64,000 bases of DNA. It comes from Aspergillus flavus. Taxonomy: Eukaryota > Ascomycota > Eurotiomycetes > Eurotiales > Aspergillaceae. Shown here piece by piece: positions 30,625-41,520 of the stretch. The first letter of the stretch is position 1. The number at the start of each line of letters is the position of its first letter. Made by a program: the position numbers and the translations under genes. The stretch is taken from assembly GCF_009017415.1 (NCBI RefSeq), contig NC_092408.1, positions 4,278,001 to 4,342,000 on the forward strand, given 5' to 3'. The notes below the pieces were generated by a model. That model was not told the DNA's origin. It saw only the letters and a program-made list of their open reading frames with translations, and searched no databases.

Positions 30625-31881
30625 GTGATGTCGACATTTATGCCCACCCAGCAAACCACTTCTCTTACCTCCAGTGAGGCCCGGTTGGTTAACATGGGCC
30701 CTGCAGACGAGCTCTTGGACCCAGAGCGACATGAGCTAATCATGCAGCTATTACACACTATTGAAGAGCCTGAAATTGATTCAACTGCATGGGCTTGCCT
30801 GTGGTTTGCAGACCTTTCGAACATACGACGCCTTCTCCAAAAGTGTGGCCAGTGTCAGGACTTTGCTTCACGGTGAGATTCGGCCTACGAAGTGAGAGCT
30901 TTAACAAAATGATCAAGACCTGTAAGTGGCTTGACCAACCATACGAAGAAGTACTAGCTAATGCAACATCAGGGGCCGCTCGCTCCAAGAACCAACTGTA
31001 TGCAGCCAGGTCCGACGAAAACTTGAAGGGATACTGTGAGGACCCCGAAGAACCGGAGATCGAAGAAGCTCCAACCAAAAAGCGGCGGCGTGCTTCCAGT
31101 TCACAAAAGCCTTCTGAAATCTCTAGACGGAGCGCCGAGCAAGGATCTGAATATTCTTCAGCGATAGCTTCCTCTGCGACAGTAAGATCTGAAAAGAATT
31201 CACTTCTTTGTCGTATATCTCACTAACCCTATCAAGTGCAATGAACGGGATAACAATACGTGTGTTCTCACCGGGTTCCGTGAACCACTTGAAGTTGCCC
31301 ATATTCATCCATACAGCATTGAACAGAAGGAAGAGGACCTCAAAGACTTCTGGATGATTTTAAGAATGTTCTGGCCCAGAGAAAAGGCCGAGACCTGGAA
31401 GAAACAGGTCTCGGGCCCAGCTGGGACAGAGAGCTGTTCAAATATGATGTGTATGGTCAACGTTGCCCAGAATCTGTGGGGAAAAGCCCGTTTTGCCCTG
31501 AAACCACTGTCTATAAGTGAGGATCAGAAGGTTCTTAAAGTGCAATTTTATTGGCTGCCGAGACATTCATACTCTCGTGAGATGCCAGCAATCAGGACTC
31601 CAAGCCCTTTCCCTGGCAATCTCTCCTCCAGCACCGTGAACGGTCAACACAGTGCGAAGCTGTTTAACATTGCCACGGATACGAAACTCTGCTCCGGGGA
31701 CATTATCACCTTCGAGACTAATGACCCAGTCGGTCACCCTCTTCCATCCATGGAGCTACTCAATATGCAGTGGGTCTTACACCGAGTTCTTGCCCTTAGC
31801 GGGGTTGCCGATGCAACTGATGAGGACCTTGAGCCTGAATCATATCAAGAGGATACTGAGAGTGACACCGAGGAAGAATAG
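30625..31881 (+). CDS. HNH-nuclease-domain fungal protein
   Basis: Exon ends visible by splice signals: an exon ending at 30921, then 30973-31181 and 31237-31881. A further intron between about 30845 and 30898 is needed to link the first 75 residues (from MSTFMPTQQTT at 30625) in phase. The third exon begins CNERDNNTCVLTGF and continues EVAHIHPYSI, the beta-beta-alpha metal motif of fungal HNH proteins (AH plus downstream N; compare MCMVNVAQNLW, where Asn is kept). The C-terminal part has VLKVQFYWLPR, usual after the HNH domain in this family. A Lys/Arg cluster (TKKRRRASS) before it is a possible nuclear signal, and the tail is acidic. These proteins are widespread and variable in Aspergillus-type fungi with no proven function. 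The gene sits among repeat remnants, which fits a fast-changing locus. Confidence 0.7.
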
Positions 31882-31983
31882 GAAGAGGAGTAAGAAAGAA
31901 GAAGAGTGAGGGCGAGACACCGAGGGAGAATAGGAAGAGGAGTAAGAAAGAAGAAGAGTGAGGGCGAGACACCGAGGGAGAAG
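31867..31983 (+). repeat. 52-bp tandem duplication spanning the HNH gene stop
   Basis: Units 31867-31918 and 31919-31970 differ at one base, and a third copy is cut off after 13 bases. Unit 1 contains the end of the acidic tail and the stop codon (31879-31881), so the repeat lies across the gene end. It is purine-rich on the plus strand (GAAGA/GAGGA words). Confidence 0.9.
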
Positions 31984-32379
31984 TTTGGGAATAAATGCAT
32001 CGTAAAATAAGACTCCGTAGTGCAGAAGCGGTAGCCCATCGTTTTGTAGGGGTCTCATAATACGTGTTTGATCTTTCTTTAATAGATCTTACTTTCCTCT
32101 CGAAGGCAGTTCATTGTTGTTTGTGACTTCAAGTGATCTAGGCAAGAAATAGGTAGCCTCAGGCATACACTATATACCGTAAGGCATAAATGGACCTCCT
32201 TATCGATAAGCTAAATGTATCCAGATTCCAGACTTTTTTTCCTCCGCTCCACTTCTCATATCTCACATTATATCATAACATGACCTGTCGCCAGATCCAT
32301 ACTTAATATTTTACCCTCTATACATTTAAATACAATCTATACAATATACTCCTCTCCTAAAGAAGGATATATAACAGAA
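31984..32379 (+). promoter_or_regulatory. BCD1: BCD1 upstream region (source or sister of the duplicated blocks)
   Basis: 396 bp between the HNH gene's repeat and the BCD1 start. It contains the CCTTATCGATAAGCTAAATG block found again at about 26888 and, altered, at 29614. No open frame. Confidence 0.5.
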
Positions 32380-33769
32380 ATGTCCTCCGAAACCCCCCTC
32401 CTCTCAGACCTCTGCACAATCTGGTCCGTTCAACCCCAATCCCATCACCAACCAACCCCCAAACCACCAAACAAAACCACCTACTAACAAACAACCCCCA
32501 AAACAGCCACATCCAACCACCCAAATACCGCTGTCCCCGCTGCTCAACCCGCACCTGCTCCCTCCCCTGTTCGCGCCGCCACAAACTCTGGTCCCAATGC
32601 AGCGGTGTCCGCGATCCAGCCGCCTACTTGAAGAAAAACGAACTAGCGACTGAATCTGCCTTCGACCGGGATTTCAATTTCATCACGGGGATCGAGCGCA
32701 CTCTGGAGCGCGCGGAGCGTGATGCCGAGAATAGGGGGATCTCTGTACAGCCTGGGACTTCTGGGCGGGGGGTGGATCTTGCGGTTGTGGGGTTGGATGG
32801 GGAGGAGGAGAGTGCTGTGGGTGGTATTGAGAATGGGAGGAAGAGGAGGAGGATTGAGGGTGGTTCTGGGGGGTTTGCAAAGGGGGAGTTTGGGTTTCTT
32901 AGGGGCGCCGAGGAGGCGGGTGTTACTGTTCTTAGGGCGCCGAGGGGGATGAGTCGGAATAAGGCGAATACGTCGAAGTGGATGCCTAAGTATGTTTACT
33001 TTCTTGGGAGTTTGTTGGTTGGGATGATTGTGGTGGGTGCTGACTACGGTGCAGGAATAAGTGTTTGAATTGGACGGTGGAGTGGATTGCTCCAGACGGC
33101 GAGAGGAGACATAGACTTTGCTTGGAGTTGTTGACTCTTGCTGAGGCTTACGATCGGTCTTTTCCTTTGTCTAAGGAGGAGCGCGAACAACAGAAGAAAG
33201 ATCAGGAGAGCAAGTCGGAACAAGTGGATGTCGATTCGTCTGAGCAACTACCTGATACACACGACCTTACTCCCTCTACCGCAGAAGCTACGCCCCACGA
33301 AACTGTGCCTCAGGGAGACGTCCTTCCCAACCCCGGGAACGATACAAAACCGGATATCGCACCGGAGATCTCCAAAGACCAACCCACGCACTCCACGGAT
33401 GAGATTACCTCCCACCGTGATCTCTACTTCTATCTCCATCGCCCACGGACGAGCACGAAACAGCCGGTGCTCGTCCCTCTCTCTCCTACTGCCACTCTCA
33501 CCTCCGCTCTACGCGGCCGCACTGTTCTAGAATTCCCGACTATCTATATACTATCAGACTCACCAAATACCTTGTCGTCGGAGGACGAGAATACAAAGTT
33601 TCTTCTCGAGAAAGACTATCTACGCACGCAGCCGCAAGGTGAAATCGAGTCGGGAGAAACCTCTGAGACGGACGGCGATCAACCGGCACCAGGATCCGTG
33701 GATATTTCAAATCTAGATGAGAAAAAGGTATTGGAGGTGCTGCAGAAAGATCTATTGGAGCCCGTTTAG
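32380..33769 (+). CDS. BCD1: Box C/D snoRNA biogenesis protein Bcd1 (HIT zinc finger)
   Basis: Exons 32380-32423, 32507-32989 and 33055-33769 join in frame to 413 residues. The zf-HIT finger is made across intron 1: LCTICHIQPPKYRCPRC, then TCSLPCSRRHKLWSQCSG, giving the C-x2-C, C-x2-C, C-x3-C and H/C pairs. AAYLKK follows directly, as in Bcd1/ZNHIT6. The segment TSKWMPKNKCLNWTVEWI, where intron 2 is removed, matches the conserved helper region of the family. The C-terminal half is acidic and less conserved, with VLEFPTIYIL and VLEVLQKDLL near the end. Bcd1 helps assemble box C/D snoRNPs in the nucleus and is essential in yeast. The first donor is GTCCGT, which is weak, but only it restores the finger. 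The upstream region and start have diverged copies at 26.9 and 29.5 kb. Confidence 0.92.
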
Positions 33770-34749
33770 ACCGCGGGACATTGATACTGCGGGAATTGGG
33801 TATTAGGATATCACTTGTTTCAAATGGGATTGGGTTACCCTTAATCTAAATTATCATTTATAAACGTTTAGTACTTAGCCTCAGCGGTGGGCAACGAGTG
33901 GGTCCACGTTCAAGCCGTTGACACGCGACGTAGAGGCTGCTGCGAGCAGAAGAGATTTGGTAGAGATACGTAAAGCGTCTCGATTCGTAGTATCGAGACT
34001 GTCATCTTGTCAACATCACTGCTCCTATTGTCATTGAATCAGATAAACAAAACTAATTATAATTGAGAAACGCCAAATGCAAGGTATATAACGCTAGGTC
34101 CAGACCAAAATAGAATAATCTGCAAAAACAATCCAACCAAAGGGGTATCTTGTATACATATCCATCCAGGGCGCCGTATCATGCCTATCAATTCTAACCG
34201 TAGGTTATATAAGCCCTGACTCAAGACTCAACTGTCAGTGTTACGTAAAGTATTGTTGCCTTGAGCAGGACGTTGCAGGCCACCAAGATGTCAAAATGGT
34301 CTATCCGTTCATTGTCAAGATGCGGTGAACCTCACAGGTCCACTAGATATATGTGGAAGGCTGGCCACATCCTAACATACCCAGAAATTGGAATGCTGCT
34401 ATATGTCGACAGTGGCATAGTGTGTCATGTGTCGATCATTGTGCAACTAGGGAGCAGTGCTGCTATCACACACCACACAGAGAATGCTTCCACTGAGTTA
34501 AAGGATTCACAATAGGAGCATTCTCTGCATCTTGTGCTAGCCAGCATTACATCTACAACGAGATGTGTGAAGGACAACCGTCAATGGCAATACGGCTAGT
34601 CCAATGAGGGTAGAGCATTAAAGGCTCTTACGCCTATTAAGCGACTTTGGCATAGGAAGTTGTATGCTAGAGTCACGTAATAGGTAAGAGCCTTTGATAC
34701 AAGCCTCCGTATTCTATTACTATATCGTGTTGACGACATCGTGATAGTA
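33770..34749. other. Convergent spacer, no gene recognised
   Basis: About 980 bp between the 3' ends of BCD1 and the coiled-coil gene. Only short frames occur, for example 84 codons at 34261-34515 with no motif. Confidence 0.5.
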
Positions 34750-36317
34750 TCACTCTGGACTAGTCGCATCGGACTCGGTAGCCGGAAGTTCAGGTTCATG
34801 TTCTTCTGTCTTGTCCGTTTTATCTGAAAGAGACAGGATCTCTGTTGGGACCGTGTTCGGAAAAGTCCGCGCATCATCGTCCTGTGCTCCATCGCCACCG
34901 TACCGGCCATTGCGTATGCTGGTTTTGGATTCGATGGGAGACATTTTCTCACGCTCAGAGCGACCAGGCTTCAATCGGATGCGACCACGTTCTAAAGCTC
35001 GAAGTAGGGTTCCGACTTCCTCGGAAACGATGTTTCGCAGCTTACTCATAGCCTCGTCAGATACTTCTGAGTGGGCATTCCATCCAAGCTTGTCAGACTC
35101 GTCCGAAACTATCGATTTCGACTCCAGCGACGGTCCAGTGACCAGTCGGTGCAAAGCAGTAGGCGACGTGTTGTTGGGACGACGTGCCATCTTCACCGGT
35201 TTCGGCCTCGAACCTGATGACACCGATGGCAAGTCCTCTTGCTGCCGCTTCGGGGGACGTGGAATATGGGTATTCGGCCCTTCTCCAACTTCGTTCCGAA
35301 TCTTGTAATAAACCAGGCCCAATGTAGCAGCCAGTGCCTGGTGTGCGGCCTCGGGATACAAGCGAACTGCTTCAGCACGAGTCAAATTGGACGGGTAATC
35401 ACTGGAGTCGCTGGAGTCACTATCGCTAGCAAACATAGCCTCTGTCTGGTGCATTCGACCCCAGTATTGGTAACCTCCAAGCTGATAGAATTCGGCCAAC
35501 TGAACCAAGCGATTGACTAAACTCTGTTAGATATGCCCCAGGGACATTCACCGGAGTACGACTTACTCCGACTGCGCTTCTTCAGGCACCAGAAGCGCCA
35601 GACAGTACGAGGGAAATATTCCGGCCATTGCAGCGTGCCATCGTCCTCAACAACGGGGACCGGGGTGATTGGGGCGTGGGTGGTGTGGGCCAAGGAGTTG
35701 AAGCGGACGCGTTCCGAATGCTTCATGCGAGACTCGATCAGGGAAAAGCGGTCGAAGACAGAATTCAGATGACGTGATGTTTCATGCTGAAGAGTGATCA
35801 AATCGGTACGAAGTTGACTGATGGTCGCGTGTAGTTTGCTAATCTCCACCCGGCATTGACACACGTCCGTCTGAACATTTTCGATATCGGACTGGATCTG
35901 ATCGATATTCTTCGACAAACGATCGACATCACTGCGTAAGAAGACGGTCTCATTGCCGGTCTGGCCGATACTTGTCTTCAGTTGGAACACTCCTGACTTC
36001 AACTGGTCCACATCCGTCCTCAACGCGACCACGTTCAAATCGATTCGGTTCGAGATAGAGCGATGGGCTTCGAATTCCCGGCGAATGTGATCATCTTCCC
36101 GGTTCCGTCGCTCGACATAGCCGTCTTTGGTCAGGACAGTCGAGCGTAATTGAAATACACTGGTATCGAGTATGGTTAAACGGTCGTGAATGTGAGATAG
36201 GGCAGGGTCGGATAAGCTAGGTGGTGTGGTTTCATGTATAAGAGATAATCTAGGGCTCGAGATGGGCATAGACATGCTCGAAGTGCGAGACAGACTCCGT
36301 TCGAGGGTGGCTGTCAT
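34750..36317 (-). CDS. Coiled-coil protein of unknown function
   Basis: Exons (minus) 36317-35567 and 35516-34750 join to 505 residues. The 50-nt intron begins GTAAGT, has a CTAAC branch site and ends TTTAG; the join reads KKRSRS-INRLVQLAEFY. The start MTATLERSLS is preferred to an in-frame ATG at 36422. Residues about 50-200 form a long heptad-like coiled coil (LRTDVDQLKSGVFQLKTSIG, FLRSDVDRLSKNIDQIQSDI). A conserved aromatic block, WPEYFPRTVWRFWCLKKRSR, follows, then YQLGGYQYWGR. The C-terminal part is charged and Ser-rich, with EAMSKLRNIVSEEVGTLLRA as another helix. I recognise the aromatic block as recurring in ascomycete coiled-coil proteins but know no function. A diverged fragment of the C-terminal region lies at 27205-27390. 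Confidence 0.75.
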
Positions 36318-37671
36318 AGTGGTGTGATGGAAAGGAACTGAGTATGGTAAATAGGGATAAGAGGTAGGCGATAAATCGTGGATAAATCGAGTTTCAACAA
36401 AGTCAACACCCCCTACATTCATTCAACAAGATATGAGGTCCATTTTGGCGATGATTCGGATAATGATAGCGATGGGATGTGTGGGATGATTGATGGTCGT
36501 GATGGTGTTGTGGTATGAGTGACGACGGTTGCGAGATGAGTGAGAAAGACTCAACTCTCTTCTCCTGGACCCGTGACCGCCCCCATCCCCTCCTTCAACT
36601 TGCGTGGCAGACACGGGATGGCCCAATGCGGTCGGGACAACCGGTTGATTAGCCCTAATCAAAACATTGCGAACACCCGTCCTTCAGCAACTGGTTCTCT
36701 TTCGCAGGAAATCAACATCTTCACTCTGCAATAGACCAATTGTTTCCTTTATTCCTAAATCACTGCTCTACCAGTGCCCAACACTTGAATCTCAAAATGA
36801 AGCCCACTGAGAGAGAATACGCAAAGCAGATTCTTCTTCCGTCAGGAATACGGAATGTGACAATACAGTGAGACCAAATTTACCGCCGATCTAAAGGCTT
36901 GGCAGCCGCACTGCATTCAGCTGACCAACTCGAAGCCAATGATAGACCATTTCCTCCCTCACTTTGCCTTATCGCCACCCAAGGGGCCTCCTTTATTGGA
37001 GGACAGAAATAGCCCTAGGCGTCATTGTGCAATCGCCCTGAATGGGATCATCCGTGCCGTATCCGCATTACTTGTTACATCCCAAGGTCAGGTAATATCA
37101 CTGACCATTTGACCCTACTTACATTGACAGCGTGATCTTAAGTCTTGCAAGAATACAGAGTACACGAAAAGAAGATGAAACAAAAAAAAAGGACATCAGA
37201 GAAATAATAAGACACGCGCTAATAATAATAGAAATACAGTCCGAGGCGACTCCTCATAGTACCGCCGACACCGCTTGGGTTGCTGTCGTGCATTCAAACG
37301 TTCCCGTGTCCGAAAATCATTCTGGGGGGACTCAACTTCCCATACAAAGTGGGCCACTTTTGGACGGTCGTCTTCCAACACAACTACTTTATGTTGGACA
37401 AAAGAGTATCTGTGAAAATGATAATAGTGAATCTAAACTGAATAATAACTGTTAGAGGAAGATGCTTGTAGCTTATACGGGTGCACAATAAGTGTAACAA
37501 ACTCAACAGGTTCGTTGACGGAATCTATATATTTACATGATATCAACTACTGCCCAACTCGTACAAACAACAGACTTCAGTGATGACTAGATCTTGAAAA
37601 CGGCCATACTATGTAGAAGTGACGTAAGGAAAGAAAAGACAAAAATAAAAATAAACAAGAAATATGAACTG
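36318..37671. other. Spacer, no gene recognised
   Basis: About 1.35 kb. Promoter of the coiled-coil gene, then low-information sequence and the 3' side of the ankyrin gene. Frames up to 107 codons (37132-37455) are rich in Ile/Asn and lack motifs. Confidence 0.45.
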
Positions 37672-39171
37672 CTACGTGAACAACGTCTCCCACTCTGGAA
37701 ATGCGTCTAGTCTTTCGGTCATAGGCATTCGCCAACGATCATCCCCTACATTTGATTGACAACCGTACTCAAGTAACGTCTGAGCAATCTCAAGTATGTC
37801 TTCTTTCCCCTCATTGAATCTCCTTTGTGCTCCCTGCACACCCTCCAGTAGTTCATGCGTGTACCTCTGCAGGATATCCTCATATGCATAGAGCAAGGCA
37901 TTGAGCGGAGTACCTTTGGTCGGAAACTGAAGAGGAAGAGGGTTGCCCGCATCGCATCCCAGTACGAGGAGTAGAATGACCAGCTCTAGATCCATAACGC
38001 GGGCGGCATACCATAGCGCGGTCTGGCCGCCCCACGCTCGCTCGTTGAGATCGATGTCTTGGTCCTCGAGAAGTCTTACGACGGCCCTGTATCTCTTATG
38101 CTCGATCGCATACATCAGAGCCGTTTGACCTTGTCTATTTCGAAGCTGAAGATATTGAGGATACGTGTCATTCTCACTGTCACCAACCCGCACAGCCAAT
38201 TGCAGTACTGCGTCCAAGACAGCGTGATCCGTGTTCAACACAGCGGCATGAAGAACGGTCTCCTGGTTTACCGGATGTTGCGCCCGAAGAAGTTCTCGGC
38301 CATCCAAATCAAGTTGCAGCACCTCGTCGAACGCATCATGATGCTCATAGGCACAGATGAGGAAAAGGCTTCGACCTGGGGCTTCACCCCCATTGTGTTT
38401 TAAGAGCTTCCTGAAAGCGTCCTTGTTCCCGACCTTCCATGCCAGCGATATTGCCGTTTCCTCTTGCTCACCGTAGGCATTTGCCTGCTGGTCAATTCGA
38501 ATCTCGTCTCCGAGGGATAGGAGGTAGTCTAGAACCTCCGTCGCCGATATTAAGACGGCCACAGCCAGAATGCTGTATCCACACAAAAGCATACCGTTCG
38601 GGTTCATTTCAAGCGTGACTAGCATCTCAACTGCGCGGACATCATCTCGAAGGAGAGCCAATCCAATTGACGTTCTCACCAATGATAAATGTACGGGGTA
38701 GGAAGACGGCTCTTGCTCAGGCCATGTAGGGTCTTGCAACGGCCCAGGCTGGAAATACGTAGGACTCATTAGCCCAGCTCGGACGACAGGACCAACTAAG
38801 GTAAGAATTGCGCTCCTGGCAGTCGCCAATAGCGAATTTGCTCCACGCCCAGGTGGAAGATGAGGAGTCATCAGACGGCGCAACAACGCCATTCTCGTGT
38901 CATCGTGACCCCATACTTCTAGCACTTTTTGTGCCACATTCCCAGCAGTCAGTTGCTCTTCCTTTAGAAGCCGGACACGCCCAGCTAAGGCTGCAACTTG
39001 CGGAATTGATACCGAATCATCCTCTGTTTCTGTCGAGGGTTCACGTTGTCGCTGCACAGCCTGGCGACGGTCCTGGTGTACCCTCGCATGATTTTTCAAT
39101 GCGGCGCCGTAATACTGTGGATGGAAGCGTCCGCAATGGACGCATTCGATGTTCTCCCTGCGTCTCGGCAT
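37672..39171 (-). CDS. Ankyrin-repeat protein with an N-terminal zinc-finger-like motif
   Basis: A single exon of 499 residues. Near the start, IECVHCGRFHPQYYGAALKN followed by HARVH gives a C-x2-C-x14-H-x3-H pattern, a variant C2H2 finger. From about residue 165 on come ankyrin-type repeats, the clearest being RQGQTALMYAIEHKRYRAVV, GGQTALWYAARVMDLELVIL and ETVLHAAVLNTDHAVLDAVL, with turn signatures G-x-TAL. The C-terminus has KGTPLNALLYAYEDIL and a last repeat. Ankyrin arrays bind other proteins; a finger plus ankyrin suggests a nuclear or regulatory role, which is inference. There are no introns, signal peptide or membrane segment. Fungal ankyrin genes of this sort vary greatly between species. 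Confidence 0.8.
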   Translation of the reverse strand: MPRRRENIECVHCGRFHPQYYGAALKNHARVHQDRRQAVQRQREPSTETEDDSVSIPQVAALAGRVRLLKEEQLTAGNVAQKVLEVWGHDDTRMALLRRLMTPHLPPGRGANSLLATARSAILTLVGPVVRAGLMSPTYFQPGPLQDPTWPEQEPSSYPVHLSLVRTSIGLALLRDDVRAVEMLVTLEMNPNGMLLCGYSILAVAVLISATEVLDYLLSLGDEIRIDQQANAYGEQEETAISLAWKVGNKDAFRKLLKHNGGEAPGRSLFLICAYEHHDAFDEVLQLDLDGRELLRAQHPVNQETVLHAAVLNTDHAVLDAVLQLAVRVGDSENDTYPQYLQLRNRQGQTALMYAIEHKRYRAVVRLLEDQDIDLNERAWGGQTALWYAARVMDLELVILLLVLGCDAGNPLPLQFPTKGTPLNALLYAYEDILQRYTHELLEGVQGAQRRFNEGKEDILEIAQTLLEYGCQSNVGDDRWRMPMTERLDAFPEWETLFT

Positions 39172-39831
39172 CGTGTCAAATGTTGCACGTTTCTGGATAT
39201 GAGATCGTGTTTCAATTGTGCATCACGCAGTCTATGGGAGTAGGAGCTCAGACAGGAAATATGTATATATAATACATTCGATTCTTTATCAGTTGACATC
39301 TTCATCCAGCTTGGATACTTTCGGCCATATGAAAGACGTGTTCAAGAGACTATTGAAAGGCGCTGGGTCATTCTTTCATAGACCATGTTGTTACAACAAA
39401 GACGTACACTGACAGAGACCATAGGAATGCCATTATTGAGGCTTATAATGCTTCTTTGTATATTGGTGTTCTTTACAACTGTTGATTGTAGTTATAGTGT
39501 CAGTACAGTCTCGTTGCGTTTCCATTATGTTCTTCTTATGAAAGCAAAACAATGGAGGGCCTCTTAGGGATGGAAAAGACGCACCGTCACATTCAATGTA
39601 AGGCCGTTCGATAAGCTTAATTGAGTTACAACGTAGTATCTCGAGAGTGTTATACCCGATGACGATTGGCTCTGTGGTGGAAGTAACACACTAAAACGCA
39701 CCTGCCGTAGCATCGACATCCCTAACAATATACAAACACATCCAAATAGAAAGATGGGATGTCCTCCAAACAATCAATACTACTATACTTTACACCAGAC
39801 ACTCGTTTCTGTTATCATTCCTTCACTCACA
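39172..39831. other. Divergent promoter region, no gene recognised
   Basis: Between the ankyrin gene (minus) and the GH16-like gene (plus). Frames below 80 codons only. Confidence 0.5.
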
Positions 39832-41046
39832 ATGAAACTCAACAATATCACCCTTCTCCCCAGCCTCTCTTCGATACCCACGATCATCCCCTCCCCAACG
39901 CCAATCTCACCACCAAAGAACAACACGCTCTGCGACTGCTACATAATCTCCGGCCCGGACCCAGGCTACTTCACAAACTACCGCTTCTGGGACTTCCGCA
40001 ACATCCCCCTCGCAAATGCCACTCAACCACCGGCCCCAGACCTCCTCGCACTAGACACTACGCTCCTCCTATCCAACACGCCCTTCATCAACGACTGGCT
40101 GCCCCAAACATGGACCAAAACCGGAACAACGGAGCTCCTCCCCATCACCAACGCCGAAACAAACGTATTCATTGCCCCAAACCCAGATCCCCAGAGCTAC
40201 GTCTCGCCAAACCCAACATACCTCCTCCTCCAAACAACCCGGCACGCAGACCACGTCTCGACAGCCGAGATCGAGTTCCTGAGATGGAACATCCTACACT
40301 GCTCACTCCGCGTGAGAATGAGACTCATGTCGAACGAAACTGCCCTCGGCCCCAGGATCATCCCTCCATCCCCCAGAAAACCCGAAGATAAGCACTGGGG
40401 CAAAGGACGACGACGAAAAGTCAGGCATAACATCGTTCCCAAGGGCGCCTGCGTTGGACTCTTCACATACCATTCCAAGACATGCGAATCAGATATCGAG
40501 ATCCTCACCTCCGATCCACCAAATGTGATCCATTATTCCAATCAGCCGGATTACGATCCCGTCTCGGATACGGCTATCCCCGGAGCGGGCTCCATGGTGA
40601 ATCTTTCTGTGCCGTGGACGGCGTGGTCGACGCATCGCTTGGATTGGTTTCCGGATATGTCACGTTGGTATGCTGGGGAGGCTTTGCAGGCGGTTAAGGC
40701 TTATGGTGTGCCGCGGGAGCCGAGTACTTTGGTTCTGAATTTGTGGAGTGATGGGGGGAATTGGACGGGGAATTTGAGGACTGGGGAGTCGGTGTTCTTG
40801 GGAGTTGAGTGGATTGAGATGGCGTTTAATGTTTCTTCGGTGGCTGGGGGGTCTGTTGGCCCTGGTGAGAGCCTGACGAGGTCGAGAGGTAGGGCGGTTC
40901 GGAGGGCTGATTTAGGACCTGTTGATAGTGATGTGAGCAGGGCTAGGAGCAAGACGGTAGATGGTGAGATTCCGAAGCAAGAGAATATAAAGAAAGGGGA
41001 TAAAGTTGGGTGTCGAAAAGCGTGTTATGTGAGTGACTTTCATTAA
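39832..41046 (+). CDS. GH16-like glycosidase family protein
   Basis: From ATG 39832 (MKLNNITLLP) there are 404 residues to the stop at 41046; an in-frame ATG at 39754 would add 26. The catalytic motif is KTCESDIEILTSDP (E-S-D-I-E, the family 16 pattern), preceded by ACVGLFTYHS, and followed by WSTHRLDWFPDMSRWYAGEA and TLVLNLWSDGGNWTG, all typical of fungal family 16 proteins. It is more distant from the gene at 16514 than either is from its own subgroup. The N-terminus is only weakly hydrophobic and is followed by a Pro/Ser/Ile-rich stretch, so export is unclear; several N-x-S/T sites suggest a secreted protein. The frame ends CYVSDFH right after a strong donor-like GTGAGT (41030), so the true C-terminus may lie in a further exon that I could not place. 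Confidence 0.8.
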   Translation: MKLNNITLLPSLSSIPTIIPSPTPISPPKNNTLCDCYIISGPDPGYFTNYRFWDFRNIPLANATQPPAPDLLALDTTLLLSNTPFINDWLPQTWTKTGTTELLPITNAETNVFIAPNPDPQSYVSPNPTYLLLQTTRHADHVSTAEIEFLRWNILHCSLRVRMRLMSNETALGPRIIPPSPRKPEDKHWGKGRRRKVRHNIVPKGACVGLFTYHSKTCESDIEILTSDPPNVIHYSNQPDYDPVSDTAIPGAGSMVNLSVPWTAWSTHRLDWFPDMSRWYAGEALQAVKAYGVPREPSTLVLNLWSDGGNWTGNLRTGESVFLGVEWIEMAFNVSSVAGGSVGPGESLTRSRGRAVRRADLGPVDSDVSRARSKTVDGEIPKQENIKKGDKVGCRKACYVSDFH

Positions 41047-41520
41047 GTTCGCTCCACAGTCACTACATCTTCATGGTCTTATAGATATGCAATCGACATC
41101 TTTACAACGGAGACACGGTGCCCTTGCAGGTATTCACATTGCTCTAGATTGTATCCACATATATCTAGCATCCAAATCAACCATGTTCATGCCCTTACTT
41201 CAATCCATCCACATGTCGCATGCTGTATGTGCATGTAAGCATCAAAAGCGATTTTCGCCGGCAGACCCAATTCAATGTCATATGTCAGGAGCTTTGCTTC
41301 AACTGACGGGTATCACTCGTACATGTGCCAAACGCCGTTACAAGATATCCATCCTATACTCTCACAGCCCCCAAACTCCAGCTATGCAAGAAAGAAAAGG
41401 AAAAGAACAAAAAAACAAACAACCCACATATACAACCTCGAAGGTTTGATATCCCTCCTCTTCCTCCCCTTGCCCCTACTCCCACCATCACTACCTCCTC
41501 CCCCACCGGGAGGCATTGCC
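41047..41520. other. Convergent 3' flanks, no gene recognised
   Basis: May contain the last exon of the GH16-like gene if the GTGAGT at 41030 is a real donor; none could be chosen. Overlapping frames up to 178 codons here are out-of-frame readings of compositionally biased DNA. Confidence 0.4.

Noticed and set aside
34811..35308. 165-codon plus-strand frame
   Set aside because: Shadow of the coiled-coil gene's second exon on the other strand.
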